Positions 34,505 to 43,763 of a stretch of DNA of 49,846 nt are shown piece after piece. The notes under the pieces were generated by a model. That model did no database searches. It was not told the DNA's origin and saw only the letters and a list, made by a program, of their open reading frames with translations. A program made the translations under genes and the position numbers. Numbering within the stretch: the first letter of the stretch is position 1; every line of letters starts with the position of its first letter. Source of the stretch: Lutibacter sp. (GTDB lineage Bacteria; Bacteroidota; Bacteroidia; Flavobacteriales; Flavobacteriaceae); assembly GCA_030694935.1 (NCBI GenBank), contig JAUYUA010000049.1, positions 1 to 49,846 on the forward strand, in the 5' to 3' direction.

Positions 34505-34532
34505 ATCTTGAATTTTTTAATTGAACGCTAAT

Positions 34533-35297
34533 TTACAAATTCCAACCATTTAATTTTTGCAAAAAATGGTGCGCAGTCAAATCGAATTGAACAGGCACCA
34601 CCGAAATGTAATTATTTGCCAACGCCCACTCATCGGTATCTTCGCCTTTATCCATATTTACAAATTTCCCGGTAAGCCAATAGTACGTTTTTCCTTGCGG
34701 ATTGGTTCGTTTGTCAAATTCTTCCACCCAATTTGCACGCGCCTGACGGCATATTTTAATGCCATTAAATGTTTCGCTTTTAGGAAAGTTGACATTGAGC
34801 ACAACACCATCGGGCAATCCGTTTTCCAACACATTAAGGGCGATTTTTTTGATATGTTCTTTTAAAGGTTCAAAATCGGCATTCCAGGAATAATCGAGCA
34901 GTGAAAATCCGATGGCAGGAATTCCTTCCACGCCGGCTTCCACGGCAGCGCTCATCGTTCCTGAATAAATAACGTTGATAGAAGAATTTGATCCGTGATT
35001 TATGCCTGAAACACACAAATCGGGTCTTCTGTCTAAAATTTCACTTACCGCAAGTTTTACACAATCGGCTGGTGTACCAGACGATTGGTATTCTTTTTGG
35101 GGTCCGTCATCAACTTTTATCAAATCACAATACAAAGTTTCATTAATGGTAATTGCATGCCCCATGCCGCTTTGCGGACTGTCGGGCGCAATCACCACCA
35201 CATCGCCAATTTCATTCATCACAGCAATTAAAGTTCTAATTCCCGGTGCCGTAATGCCATCATCATTGGTGACTAAAATCAAAGGTCTTTTATTCAT
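34533..35297 (-). CDS. surE: SurE 5'/3'-nucleotidase
   Basis: A 254-residue metal-dependent nucleoside monophosphatase linked to stress survival. ATG 35297 is chosen (MNKRPLILVTNDDGITAPGI). Upstream Met codons add only a short stretch that is not conserved. The metal ligands are the Asp pair of TNDDG, the Ser of SPQSGMGHAI and the Asn of GINHGSNSSINVIYSGTMSAA. It is the first gene of the surE-lpxB unit. Confidence 0.92.
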   Translation of the reverse strand: MNKRPLILVTNDDGITAPGIRTLIAVMNEIGDVVVIAPDSPQSGMGHAITINETLYCDLIKVDDGPQKEYQSSGTPADCVKLAVSEILDRRPDLCVSGINHGSNSSINVIYSGTMSAAVEAGVEGIPAIGFSLLDYSWNADFEPLKEHIKKIALNVLENGLPDGVVLNVNFPKSETFNGIKICRQARANWVEEFDKRTNPQGKTYYWLTGKFVNMDKGEDTDEWALANNYISVVPVQFDLTAHHFLQKLNGWNL

Positions 35298-35599
35298 CAT
35301 ACACATATTAAACAACAAATTTAGGCTATTTTATTTGCTTACCATAAATTAAAAATTAACATTTTGTAAAGTAAAATCATCTTATTATTTTATTATTATT
35401 GTACTCCCCAAAGAAAAAATATCTAAAAAAATAAACAAAACAAATTGATTGGGAAATCGGAAAATTTTAGTTAAAATAGTGATAAAACCATAGAAGACTT
35501 AAGGGAAATTTATAAAAAAAGGTTAATTTAGGCGTCTAACTAAAAAATGGCACTATTTTAGTAGTTGCAAAAACATATTAACAAATATTGATTCGACAG

Positions 35600-37711
35600 A
35601 TGATGATCAGAAAATTCAAATTCGTATTGCCTTTACTCTTTGTTTTCAGCTTATTTACAAGTTTTCAAACAAATGCAAACAACGACCCGAAAGATAAAGT
35701 TTTATTGACGATTTTAAAATATGTGTTGGTGCAGGGCCATTATGAGCCCCAGCAAATTGATGATGCTTTTTCCATAAAAGTTTACGATGAATTTTTGGAA
35801 AGACTGGATCCTTCAAAAAGGTATTTTCTGCAATCGGACATTGATGAATTTTCGGCTTTCAGAACAAAAATTGATGACCAAATCAACAATGAGGATTTGT
35901 CATTCTTCTTTTTGGTTTACAATCGTTTTATGCAACGAACCAAAGAATCCAAAATATATTACAAAGAAATTTTAGCGAATAAATTTAATTTTGAGGTGAT
36001 TGAAACCCTAGAATTAGACCCGGAAAAAATGCCTTATCCCAAAACTAAAAACGATTTGGTAAATATTTGGAATAAACAATTAAAATACAACGCACTTACA
36101 CGTTTGCACGACAAAATAAGTGATGAGGAAGATAAATTTAAAGCCGACAGCGCCTACGTTAAAAAACCTACAGATTTACTTGAAATTGAAGTGCGTGAAG
36201 CTACATTGACCAGCATGAACGATCTTTATGATCGGATTGATGAGCTCACTTATTCCGATTGGTTTTCAACTTTTGCGAATTGCATTACTGAAACTTTTGA
36301 CCCGCATACCAGTTATTTTGCCCCAAACGTAAAAAAACAGTTTGACGAATCCATGGCCGGCAAATTGGAAGGCATTGGCGCACGGCTTCAAAAGAAAAAC
36401 GATTACACAAGAATTGATGAATTGATCTCTGGCGGTCCGGCCTGGAAATCGGGAGAATTGGAAGTTGGCGACATCATTTTAAAAGTGGCGCAGGGAAATC
36501 AAGAACCTTTAGATATTGTTGGGATGCGTTTAGACCACGCCATTGAATTTATTAAAGGAAAAAAAGGCACTGAGGTTAGATTGACCGTTAAAAAAATAGA
36601 CGGCACCGTTAAAGTAGTTTCCATTATCAGAGACATTGTTGAATTGGAAGAGACTTTTGTAAAATCGAGCATCATTAAAAAAGACGGCAGAACTTTTGGC
36701 ATTATTAATTTGCCGAAGTTTTATATTGATTTTGACGAAAAAAACTTTAGAAACTCCACCACAGATATGGCCCAAGAAATTGAGCGCATGAAAAAAGAAC
36801 ACGTTGAAGGGATTATGTTGGATTTGAGAAATAACGGCGGCGGATCGTTGCAAACAGCGATTGAAATTAGTGGCTTATTCATTAATAAAGGCCCGATAGT
36901 TCAAGTTAAATATCGTGACGCAAAACCCGATATTAAAAACGACACCGATCCAAAAATTCAATGGAACGGACCGTTGGTGGTTTTGGTGAATGAACTTTCG
37001 GCATCTGCCTCAGAAATTTTTGCTGCGGCAATGCAAGATTACCATAGAGCCGTGATTATTGGCGGAAAACAAACTTTTGGAAAAGGGACGGTTCAAAGTG
37101 TGCTGGATTTAAACAGATACCATAATTTAAAAGAAGATTTGGGCGGATTAAAAATCACAATCCAAAAATTCTATAGAATCAACGGCGGCTCCACGCAAAT
37201 GGAAGGCGTACACTCTGATATTATGCTGCCAAGCAGATACAGTTATATGGAAATTGGCGAGCGCGATATGAAAAATGCCTTGGTGTTTGACAAAGTTCCT
37301 GCGGCAAATTATACGCTTTGGAACAATTATGATAATTACGACTTAGCAATCAACAACAGCAAAAAACGCATTGAAAACAATAAATATTTCAAATTAATAG
37401 ACGAAAATGCGAAATGGCTGAAAAGTTCACAGGATGAAAGTTTGGTTTATTTGAATTATGAAGTGTATAAAAATGATTTGGAAAATCGTAAAAATGAATC
37501 CTTAAAATATAAAGAACTTGGAGAATACACTTCCAATTTAACCTATACATCACCGCTTTATGAACAGCCTATTCTTGAAACCGATAAAGAATTGGCCGAA
37601 AAACGCGAAGCCTGGCACGCCAATTTGAAAAAAGACATTTATGTGGAAGAGGCTTTAAATGTGCTCAGCGAATTAAAAATTAAACCACAAGTTCAATTGG
37701 TGAAAAATTAA
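35600..37711 (+). CDS. C-terminal processing peptidase (Tsp/Prc, S41)
   Basis: A 703-residue periplasmic protease that degrades or trims proteins from their C-termini. ATG 35600 is used, as the longer reading starts on a TTG at 35588 with no clear support. The signal peptide covers ~1-30. An N-terminal Tsp helical domain is followed by a PDZ domain (~240-330, GIGARLQKKNDYTRIDELISGGPAWKSGELEVGDIIL). The S41 catalytic core has Ser in LSASASEIFA (~467) and Lys in FGKGTVQS (~494). A C-terminal DUF3340-type extension completes it. Confidence 0.93.
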   Translation: MMIRKFKFVLPLLFVFSLFTSFQTNANNDPKDKVLLTILKYVLVQGHYEPQQIDDAFSIKVYDEFLERLDPSKRYFLQSDIDEFSAFRTKIDDQINNEDLSFFFLVYNRFMQRTKESKIYYKEILANKFNFEVIETLELDPEKMPYPKTKNDLVNIWNKQLKYNALTRLHDKISDEEDKFKADSAYVKKPTDLLEIEVREATLTSMNDLYDRIDELTYSDWFSTFANCITETFDPHTSYFAPNVKKQFDESMAGKLEGIGARLQKKNDYTRIDELISGGPAWKSGELEVGDIILKVAQGNQEPLDIVGMRLDHAIEFIKGKKGTEVRLTVKKIDGTVKVVSIIRDIVELEETFVKSSIIKKDGRTFGIINLPKFYIDFDEKNFRNSTTDMAQEIERMKKEHVEGIMLDLRNNGGGSLQTAIEISGLFINKGPIVQVKYRDAKPDIKNDTDPKIQWNGPLVVLVNELSASASEIFAAAMQDYHRAVIIGGKQTFGKGTVQSVLDLNRYHNLKEDLGGLKITIQKFYRINGGSTQMEGVHSDIMLPSRYSYMEIGERDMKNALVFDKVPAANYTLWNNYDNYDLAINNSKKRIENNKYFKLIDENAKWLKSSQDESLVYLNYEVYKNDLENRKNESLKYKELGEYTSNLTYTSPLYEQPILETDKELAEKREAWHANLKKDIYVEEALNVLSELKIKPQVQLVKN

Positions 37712-37752
37712 TTTTAAAATAGTGTAACTTTACACTTGTAAAGCAACAACTA

Positions 37753-38847
37753 TTGAAAACCAAAGCAAACTCATTATCAGCACTGGCACTCCAGAAGTTT
37801 AAAAAAAATACTTCTGGAGTGTTATCATTTTGGTTTGTGATTTCGTGTGCATTAGTAGCCATATTTGCTTACGTTTTAGCGCCCGACAACAGCAGCAATG
37901 CCAACCAGATGCATTTGGAAATCCATTCTAAAAAACCGGGTTTTGAGGTATTGATGTTGACTATTCCTTCAGAAAAAACAATAAAACAATCTTTTTTTTC
38001 CGCGGTATTATTCGGCAAAAAAAATCCGAAAACTGAAATTCCGATTTCAAAATACAGCATTTCCGCAACCGAATTGACCATAAATACTTATACTGAAAAC
38101 AACGCTGTCAGTTTAACAAAAACGTATCCGCTTTCAAAATTTCAGGGAAAAGACATTTCAACATTCATTAAAACAAAAAAATTCTATTTGGGAACCGATA
38201 AATATGGAAGAGATTTGTTGAGCAGGATGTTAATTGGCACAAGAATCTCTTTTTCCATAGGTTTTATTGCCGTATTTATTTCCTTAGTCATTGGACTTTC
38301 CATTGGTGCGATAGCAGGTTATTTTGGTGGAAAAATCGACGCTTTTATTATGTGGCTCATCAATATTACCTGGTCTATTCCCACATTGCTTTTGGTAATT
38401 GCCATCACTTTGGCGTTGGGAAAAGGATTTTGGCAAGTTTTTATTGCCGTTGGGTTAACCATGTGGGTTGAAGTTGCCAGGGTTGTGCGCGGACAACTCA
38501 TTAGCGCAAAGGAAATGCAATATGTAGAAGCCGCAAAAGCATTGGGATTTTCAAATTTCAGAATTATATTTAAACATATTTTACCCAATATTATGGCGCC
38601 CGTAATTGTGATTTCGGCAGCCAACTTTGCAGGCGCCATTTTAATGGAAAGCGGCTTGAGTTTTTTGGGAATTGGCGCGCAACCACCAATACCTTCCTGG
38701 GGCGCTATGATTAAAGACCATTACAGTTACATTATTTTGGGAAAAGCCTATTTGGCCATTATTCCAGGATTGGCCATTATGAGTTTGGTGATGGCTTTTA
38801 TGTTGATTGGTAACGCCTTGCGCGATGCGTTGGATGTGAAAAATTAA
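37753..38847 (+). CDS. OppC-like ABC transporter permease
   Basis: A 364-residue inner-membrane permease of the oligopeptide/dipeptide ABC class. The reading frame starts on TTG 37753, and the N-terminal MKTKANSLSALALQKFKKN matches the expected OppC N-terminal helix. The next ATG lies after the first membrane helix, so the TTG is favoured. A long periplasmic loop (~50-140) precedes the permease core (165-360). The core has LGTDKYGRDLLSRML and the EAA loop EAAKALGFSNFRIIFKHILPN. No OppB, ATPase or binding-protein gene is nearby, so its partners must be encoded elsewhere. Confidence 0.87.
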   Translation: MKTKANSLSALALQKFKKNTSGVLSFWFVISCALVAIFAYVLAPDNSSNANQMHLEIHSKKPGFEVLMLTIPSEKTIKQSFFSAVLFGKKNPKTEIPISKYSISATELTINTYTENNAVSLTKTYPLSKFQGKDISTFIKTKKFYLGTDKYGRDLLSRMLIGTRISFSIGFIAVFISLVIGLSIGAIAGYFGGKIDAFIMWLINITWSIPTLLLVIAITLALGKGFWQVFIAVGLTMWVEVARVVRGQLISAKEMQYVEAAKALGFSNFRIIFKHILPNIMAPVIVISAANFAGAILMESGLSFLGIGAQPPIPSWGAMIKDHYSYIILGKAYLAIIPGLAIMSLVMAFMLIGNALRDALDVKN

Positions 38848-38932
38848 AAATCCTTAAAAATTTCAACCTTTTTTGCCTTAGATTTATTTAAACAAAACTT
38901 AAGTCCTAAATTTGCCCCTCAAAAAATAATTC

Positions 38933-39382
38933 ATGAATTTCGAAATTACCTTCAAAACAAAATGGTCGGATTTTGACCCGAACAGACATATGCGCCACAC
39001 AGCCTATAATGATTATGCAGCAGAAGTGAGAGTGCGATTTTTTCAGGAACACGGACTCTCCATCAACGAATTTGCAAAACTGAATATCGGTCCGGTGTTG
39101 TTTAAAGAAGAAACTTCCTTTTTTAAAGAAATCCATATTGGCGAAGACATTACTGTTAAAATGGAATTGGAAGGCGTTTCAAAAGGCATTGAACGCTGGC
39201 GTTTTAATCATAAAATTTACAATGAAACAGGCCTGCTTTCTGCTGAAATAAAGGTGTATGGCGCTTGGATAGATTTGGTGAAACGCAAATTGACTTCGCC
39301 GCCCCAAAAATTTGTGACCATCTTTGATGACCTCCCAAAATCTGAAAATTTTCAGGAAATTTTGTTGAAAAGTGAAAAATAG
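38933..39382 (+). CDS. Acyl-CoA thioesterase (4HBT / YbgC-like)
   Basis: A 149-residue hotdog-fold thioesterase. The catalytic Asp lies in KWSDFDPNRHMRHTAYNDY (~13-31), a 4-hydroxybenzoyl-CoA thioesterase-type motif. The mid-domain GEDITVKMELEGVSKGIERWRF fits the core sheet. It probably hydrolyses an acyl-CoA in the cytoplasm. The substrate is unknown. Its stop codon overlaps the start of the nuclease gene by 11 bases. Confidence 0.85.
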   Translation: MNFEITFKTKWSDFDPNRHMRHTAYNDYAAEVRVRFFQEHGLSINEFAKLNIGPVLFKEETSFFKEIHIGEDITVKMELEGVSKGIERWRFNHKIYNETGLLSAEIKVYGAWIDLVKRKLTSPPQKFVTIFDDLPKSENFQEILLKSEK

Positions 39383-40166
39383 AAAAGTAGTTTACATTGT
39401 TATAACCTTATTATTCGCTGTCGGATTTTATTTTTATGACGGTTTTGCTTTTGAAACACCGGCATCAACTGAAACAGTTGAAGTTTCTGATTTCGATTTT
39501 TTGCCAACCTCAACAACCGGACAAGTTGTTCATCATCAATTTTATGCGCTTTCCTATCACGAAAAATACGAACAGGCAGAATGGGTTGCTTATGAATTAA
39601 CCAAAGAACAACTTTTAGGCCGTGCCATTAAAAGACCTTATTTTGAGCAAGATCCGAAGGTAATAACCCAAAGTGCCCATTATAGAAATTATAAAGATTC
39701 AGGTTACAACAAAGGACATTTATGTCCGGCCGGCGATCGAAAATTTTCTGCGGAAGCTTACAATGAAACATTTTTTACCTCTAATATTTCTCCGCAGACT
39801 TACGAATTTAACGGTGGTGTTTGGAACAGGTTGGAAGAAAAAGTACGATACTGGACACATAAATATCAAAAATTATATGTTGTGACCGGTGGAATTTTAA
39901 CAACGAATTTAAAAACCATCGGAAGCGAAAAAGTTGCGGTTCCAAAGTATTTCTACAAAATAATTTTAGATTACAATGGCGCTGAAACAAAAGCCATTGC
40001 CTTTTTGGTTCCCCATGAAAAATCAGAAAAAGGATTGTATCAATTTGTCACCAGCATTGATGAAATTGAGACTTTAACCGGAATTGACTTTTTTCCTGAA
40101 TTGACTGATGAAATTGAAAATAAAATAGAAAAATCAAGCGATTATAATCATTGGGCTTTTAGGTAA
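39372..40166 (+). CDS. DNA/RNA non-specific endonuclease (NUC1 family)
   Basis: A 264-residue protein starting on GTG 39372, which overlaps the thioesterase gene. Residues 5-24 form a membrane anchor or uncleaved signal, so the nuclease is extracytoplasmic. The beta-beta-alpha-metal site is seen in GYNKGHLCPAGDRKFS (His general base) and FFTSNISPQTYEFN (metal-ligating Asn), with NGGVWNRLEEKVR in the helix. Predicted roles are nucleic-acid scavenging or defence. Confidence 0.9.
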   Translation: MKNRKVVYIVITLLFAVGFYFYDGFAFETPASTETVEVSDFDFLPTSTTGQVVHHQFYALSYHEKYEQAEWVAYELTKEQLLGRAIKRPYFEQDPKVITQSAHYRNYKDSGYNKGHLCPAGDRKFSAEAYNETFFTSNISPQTYEFNGGVWNRLEEKVRYWTHKYQKLYVVTGGILTTNLKTIGSEKVAVPKYFYKIILDYNGAETKAIAFLVPHEKSEKGLYQFVTSIDEIETLTGIDFFPELTDEIENKIEKSSDYNHWAFR

Positions 40167-40305
40167 TTCCTAGAATATCCTATTAAAAAAGTGTTGGAGA
40201 AATTCTAAAATTAACACAAACATTAAAAAATTAATTGCAAATCCCGCAAAGTAAATACGCGAAGGACGCCAAAAATTTTGAAATTATTTATTGTTATTTG
40301 AAGCC

Positions 40306-40490
40306 GCGTTAGCGATGGCAGTGAAAAGCCCGCAGTCACGCTTTTGGGCGTGACGAGGACTTGCAACGAACAGCGCGACCCGCCAGGTGGCGGGGAACGC
40401 CTGCCTACCGACAGGCAGGCCCACCAAAATGGCGGGCAGGCCCACCAAAAAGGTCGGCAGGCAGGCCTGCCTACCGACAGGCAGGCCCAA
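40306..40490 (+). repeat. Structured interspersed element, copy C, with GGCAGGCAGGCC tail
   Basis: The core runs from GCGTTA at 40306-40311 to AACGCC at 40396-40401, with complementary ends. Inside are GATGGCAGTGAAAAGCC, a 7-8-base hairpin GTCACGC/GCGTGAC, GCAACGAACAGCGCGACC and a CCGCCA.GTGGCGG stem. A tail of GCCTGCCTACCGACAGGC-type palindromes runs to 40490. It lies between the nuclease and SSS genes. The gene-free stretch 40167-40585 otherwise contains only the SSS terminator and a weak CGCAAA repeat. Confidence 0.5.
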
Positions 40491-40532
40491 ATAACTTTAT
40501 ATCAATTGCTGTACTAATTGGTATTAAGCCAT

Positions 40533-40564
40533 AAAAAAAGCGCCTGAAAATTTCCGGCGCTTTT
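40533..40564 (-). terminator. Terminator of the SSS transporter gene
   Basis: The plus strand reads AAAAAAAGCGCC, 11-base loop, GGCGCTTTT. Read on the minus strand it ends in a T7 run, 22 bases past the SSS stop codon. Confidence 0.7.
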
Positions 40565-40585
40565 GATTCAATATTTATGTATTTG

Positions 40586-42238
40586 TTATTTCCAGAAAGC
40601 AGCATACAAGGCCACTAAAATAATCATCACGGCAAATGCACCGATATTAAATTCCGGACTTGTTTTAAACAACCCTTTTGTAAGCGGAATTCCTTTTTCA
40701 TCATCTTTTCCTTTATTTTGCGTCCAGCTTACGATAGCGATAACAATCATGGTAAGTATTGCGGTATAGCCCATTTGGTCCAAGAAAGGAACATCAACAA
40801 ATAACGGACTTGTTGACCATCCTTTTGGTGCCACTTTAAAATACATAGCGATTGGAATTGAAACCAAAGCCCCAACAATGGCGCCTTTGTTGGTTGTTTT
40901 TTTCCAGAACAATCCCAAAATAAATATGGCTAAAATTCCAGGGCTCACAACGCCTGTATATTCTTGAATAAATTGAAAAGCCTGGTCAATGCCGCCCAAT
41001 AATGGCGCCATAAAACAAGCGATAACCAGAGCAACACCTGCGGAGATTCTTCCCATATTCACGGTGCTTTTATCACTCGCGTTTTTGTTGATGTACTGTT
41101 TGTAAATATCCATGGTGAAAATGGTTGAAGTTGAATTCAACATAGAAGCTAATGAAGATACAATCGCAGCCGCCAAAGCCGCAAAAGCAACGCCTTTTAA
41201 TCCGGTAGGCAAAAATTGCAACAACCAAGGGTAGGCCTTATCAGCCTGTTCTAAAGTCGGTAAATTTTTAAGTCCGGCCATACCCAAACGTGCCATAATC
41301 TCATGGTCATTTACCATCACATAAGCTGCAATACCGGGAACTACAACAATTAAAGGAATTATTAATTTTAATCCGGCCGCCAATAAAATCCCTTTTTGGG
41401 CTTCTTTTAATGATTTTGCCGCCAAAGTTCGTTGAATGATATATTGGTTAAAACCCCAATAATATAAATTTGCAACCCACATACCGCCAAGTAATACGCC
41501 AATACCCGGTAACATTTCATAATAATCGCTCGATTCATCAAAAATCATCACAAATCTTTCAGGAGCCACTTCATATACTGCTTTCAAACCAGCCCACATT
41601 CCTTCACCTCCTGAAACCATATTTAAAGCCAGGTAAGTTGTAACCAAACCTCCCAACACTAAAAATATTACTTGAATTACATCTGTCCAGGCAACTGCTG
41701 AAAGTCCGCCGTACAAAGAATAAGCAGCCGCAAACAACGCCAATCCTATTACCCCATAAACCATAGGAATTCCCATAATGGTTTCTAAAGCCAAAGATCC
41801 TAAATACAATACCGACGTTAAATTCACAAACACGTAAAGCGCGATCCAGAATACGGCTAAAATGGTTTTTAAGTTGGTTGAAAATCGTTTTTCAACAAAT
41901 TCGGGAATGGTATACAATCCTTTTTCAATAAAAATGGGCAAAAAGAATTTCCCAACTATGATTAAGGTGATGGCAGCCATCCATTCATAAGAAGCAATTG
42001 CCAATCCCAAGGCAAAACCTGAACCTGACATTCCGATAAACTGTTCTGCAGAAATATTTGCTGCTATTAATGATGCACCAATGGCCCACCAAGGCAAAGA
42101 TTTACTTGCTAAAAAATAATCTTCGGCAGTTTTTTGATGTCCTTTTTTGTCTCTTGACACCCATAAACCCACTCCTAAAATTAATACAGCATACGCTATA
42201 AAAACGAAATAATCCCAAAATCCGAAATGTGCAGTCAT
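40586..42238 (-). CDS. SSS-family sodium/solute symporter (SGLT-like)
   Basis: A 550-residue polytopic membrane protein with about 14 hydrophobic helices. SSS signatures include FLASKSLPWWAIGASLIAANISAEQFIGMSGSGFA at ~43-77, GGLSAVAWTDVIQVIFLVLGG near 178, and AAAIVSSLASMLNSTSTIFTMDIYKQY near 355, with the Na-site Ser residues in the last. The spacing and WWAIGAS start most resemble sodium/sugar (SGLT-type) members. The substrate is not provable from sequence. A small ORF lies 16 bases upstream. Confidence 0.9.
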   Translation of the reverse strand: MTAHFGFWDYFVFIAYAVLILGVGLWVSRDKKGHQKTAEDYFLASKSLPWWAIGASLIAANISAEQFIGMSGSGFALGLAIASYEWMAAITLIIVGKFFLPIFIEKGLYTIPEFVEKRFSTNLKTILAVFWIALYVFVNLTSVLYLGSLALETIMGIPMVYGVIGLALFAAAYSLYGGLSAVAWTDVIQVIFLVLGGLVTTYLALNMVSGGEGMWAGLKAVYEVAPERFVMIFDESSDYYEMLPGIGVLLGGMWVANLYYWGFNQYIIQRTLAAKSLKEAQKGILLAAGLKLIIPLIVVVPGIAAYVMVNDHEIMARLGMAGLKNLPTLEQADKAYPWLLQFLPTGLKGVAFAALAAAIVSSLASMLNSTSTIFTMDIYKQYINKNASDKSTVNMGRISAGVALVIACFMAPLLGGIDQAFQFIQEYTGVVSPGILAIFILGLFWKKTTNKGAIVGALVSIPIAMYFKVAPKGWSTSPLFVDVPFLDQMGYTAILTMIVIAIVSWTQNKGKDDEKGIPLTKGLFKTSPEFNIGAFAVMIILVALYAAFWK

Positions 42239-42254
42239 AATATTATATTGATAT

Positions 42255-42551
42255 TTAGTTATTGATTCTTATTGAAATTTCTCTTGGCATAGCTTTATAG
42301 ATATTTAATTTTGTAGAATTTGTTAAAAACGGGTATGATTCACAGGAAACAAAAGCTTCAAAATTTTTGCTAAAAACACTAAAATTATTTACTCCCTTAT
42401 TTTTTTTTGAATTAAAACGATTTTTTTTGTCGATTACAGCAAGTAAAACAGATCCATTGTTGCCATAGGAATATTCTCCAACAATGTTAATTTTTTTTGG
42501 AGTTGCCATATTTACAACGTTTTCGGAGATGGTAAAATCAATTTGCTTCAT
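42255..42551 (-). CDS. Uncertain small ORF upstream of SSS transporter
   Basis: A 98-residue frame in the same orientation as the SSS gene and 16 bases before it. It has no signal peptide or membrane segment and contains a lysine-rich KKNRFNSKKNKGVNNFS stretch. The frame is open and closely linked, but I recognise no family, and the amino-acid composition is not strongly gene-like. It could be a short leader gene or chance. Confidence 0.4.
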   Translation of the reverse strand: MKQIDFTISENVVNMATPKKINIVGEYSYGNNGSVLLAVIDKKNRFNSKKNKGVNNFSVFSKNFEAFVSCESYPFLTNSTKLNIYKAMPREISIRINN

Positions 42552-42584
42552 TAAAAGGTCTAAATTATTTAGCCGTTTTATTAA

Positions 42585-42604
42585 TTAGTACGCTAACATA
42601 CTAA
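42585..42604. promoter_or_regulatory. Candidate operator upstream of the SSS gene unit
   Basis: TTAGTA, 8-base spacer, TACTAA form a perfect 6-base-arm inverted repeat, 34 bases upstream of the small ORF and near a TAAATTTA sequence on the minus strand. The size fits a dimeric regulator. In an AT-rich region it could arise by chance. Confidence 0.3.
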
Positions 42605-42719
42605 ATTTATCAATACCAAATGAGTTATTAATAAAATGTATTTACAGCAGAATAACAAAAAAAATTGGTTTAAAAAAGTGAACAACATCAATGTTACATT
42701 ACATTTTCTGATTAAACAC

Positions 42720-42727
42720 TAGATTTG
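42720..42727 (+). promoter_or_regulatory. Promoter -7 box of the secreted Gln/Met-rich protein gene
   Basis: TAGATTTG matches TAnnTTTG, 64 bases upstream of the chosen ATG. Confidence 0.4.
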
Positions 42728-42791
42728 AAAATTAAAAATATATTCCAACAAACAACGATTGTTAAATTACCTAAAACTTAGTTTTCTTCTT

Positions 42792-43400
42792 ATGAAAAAA
42801 ATATCCCGTCTTTTAATCTTTGTTTACATTATAGTAAATGTAACCACACTTTTTGCCCAACAAAAAGGTAATAAACAAAATTCTTCACATCAAATGCAGG
42901 GCAGCCAAATGGCGCAACCTCAAATGAATCCAGAAAATATGGCAGGAATATTTATGTACGATGCCGCTGAAGTCCTTAAGAAAATAAAAGTCAAAGAAAT
43001 CACAAAGAAACAAGCAATCACCAAAGCAATTACAAAGTATAACAACAAAATAAATGAACTAAAAGCATTTAATTATGCAACATTTTCCAATGTTAAAACT
43101 TTTTTAGCTAAAAAAAGAAATGAAGCGATGCTAAATCAGGACAATGTCACCTTAAAAGAATCTAAAATTCAAGCAAATGAAATGCTCCAACCAATAAGAG
43201 AAAAAGTTCAGGAGCAGCAGGCATTAATAAATTCAATTTTTAAAAATGAGCTGACGCCAAAAGAATATAATTTCTGGTTAAAATATCAAGAAAAAAAACA
43301 CAATGAATTACAGCCCAAAACTCCTGAAAATGCGCAAATGCAAGGGAGTGGGCAAAGTTCAAGAGGCAAGGGACAAAAACAAGGAATGAGAGCCAATTAA
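42792..43400 (+). CDS. Secreted Gln/Met-rich helical protein
   Basis: A 202-residue protein from ATG 42792 (MKKISRLLIFVYIIVNVTTLFAQ, a clear signal peptide). An upstream in-frame ATG at 42759 would disrupt the signal and is rejected. After a low-complexity KQNSSHQMQGSQMAQPQMNP stretch, a helical domain spans ~60-175 and includes LTPKEYNFWLKYQEKKHNEL, reminiscent of Spy/CpxP-like LTxxQ proteins. The C-terminus is again low-complexity (QGSGQSSRGKGQKQGM). It is probably periplasmic, possibly a chaperone or metal-responsive protein, but I am unsure. Confidence 0.7.
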   Translation: MKKISRLLIFVYIIVNVTTLFAQQKGNKQNSSHQMQGSQMAQPQMNPENMAGIFMYDAAEVLKKIKVKEITKKQAITKAITKYNNKINELKAFNYATFSNVKTFLAKKRNEAMLNQDNVTLKESKIQANEMLQPIREKVQEQQALINSIFKNELTPKEYNFWLKYQEKKHNELQPKTPENAQMQGSGQSSRGKGQKQGMRAN

Positions 43401-43763
43401 TTCTTTAAAGATTTAAACAAAATAACATAAAATAAAATTTTCAGTCCCGAAAAGCATTTAATGCAATGTTGCTAAGTGATTCTTTTTGCCTTTCAGAAAA
43501 CTTATTTATTTGAAGTTAAACATATTAAAAAAAATTGTAACTTTAAGTGTAATAATTTTGTATCGTTGATTAAAACATAAATCATTTAAAGTTTAACAGA
43601 ACTTTAAATCATAAGTTTTATATTATGATACTTGCTTTGGAGATAATTAATTTGAAGCCTTTCAAATATACATTTTGGAAAATATTTTAATCACTATTAT
43701 TTGAATTGCAAGTTTCTGTTAATAATATTGGCAACTTATTTTGCTGTGCCTGCGGTAATTTAA
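43401..43763. other. AT-rich intergenic region, no gene seen
   Basis: A 363-base gap upstream of the glycan operon. It contains no convincing ORF, RNA gene or repeat. TAATTTTG at 43553-43560 fits a -7 box but is ~200 bases from the next start, so a long leader or an unrelated transcript is possible. Confidence 0.6.

Noticed and set aside
40284-40490. A 68-residue minus-strand ORF with PVGRQAC units
   Set aside because: It is a translation of GGCAGGCAGGCC palindromes, with no gene features.
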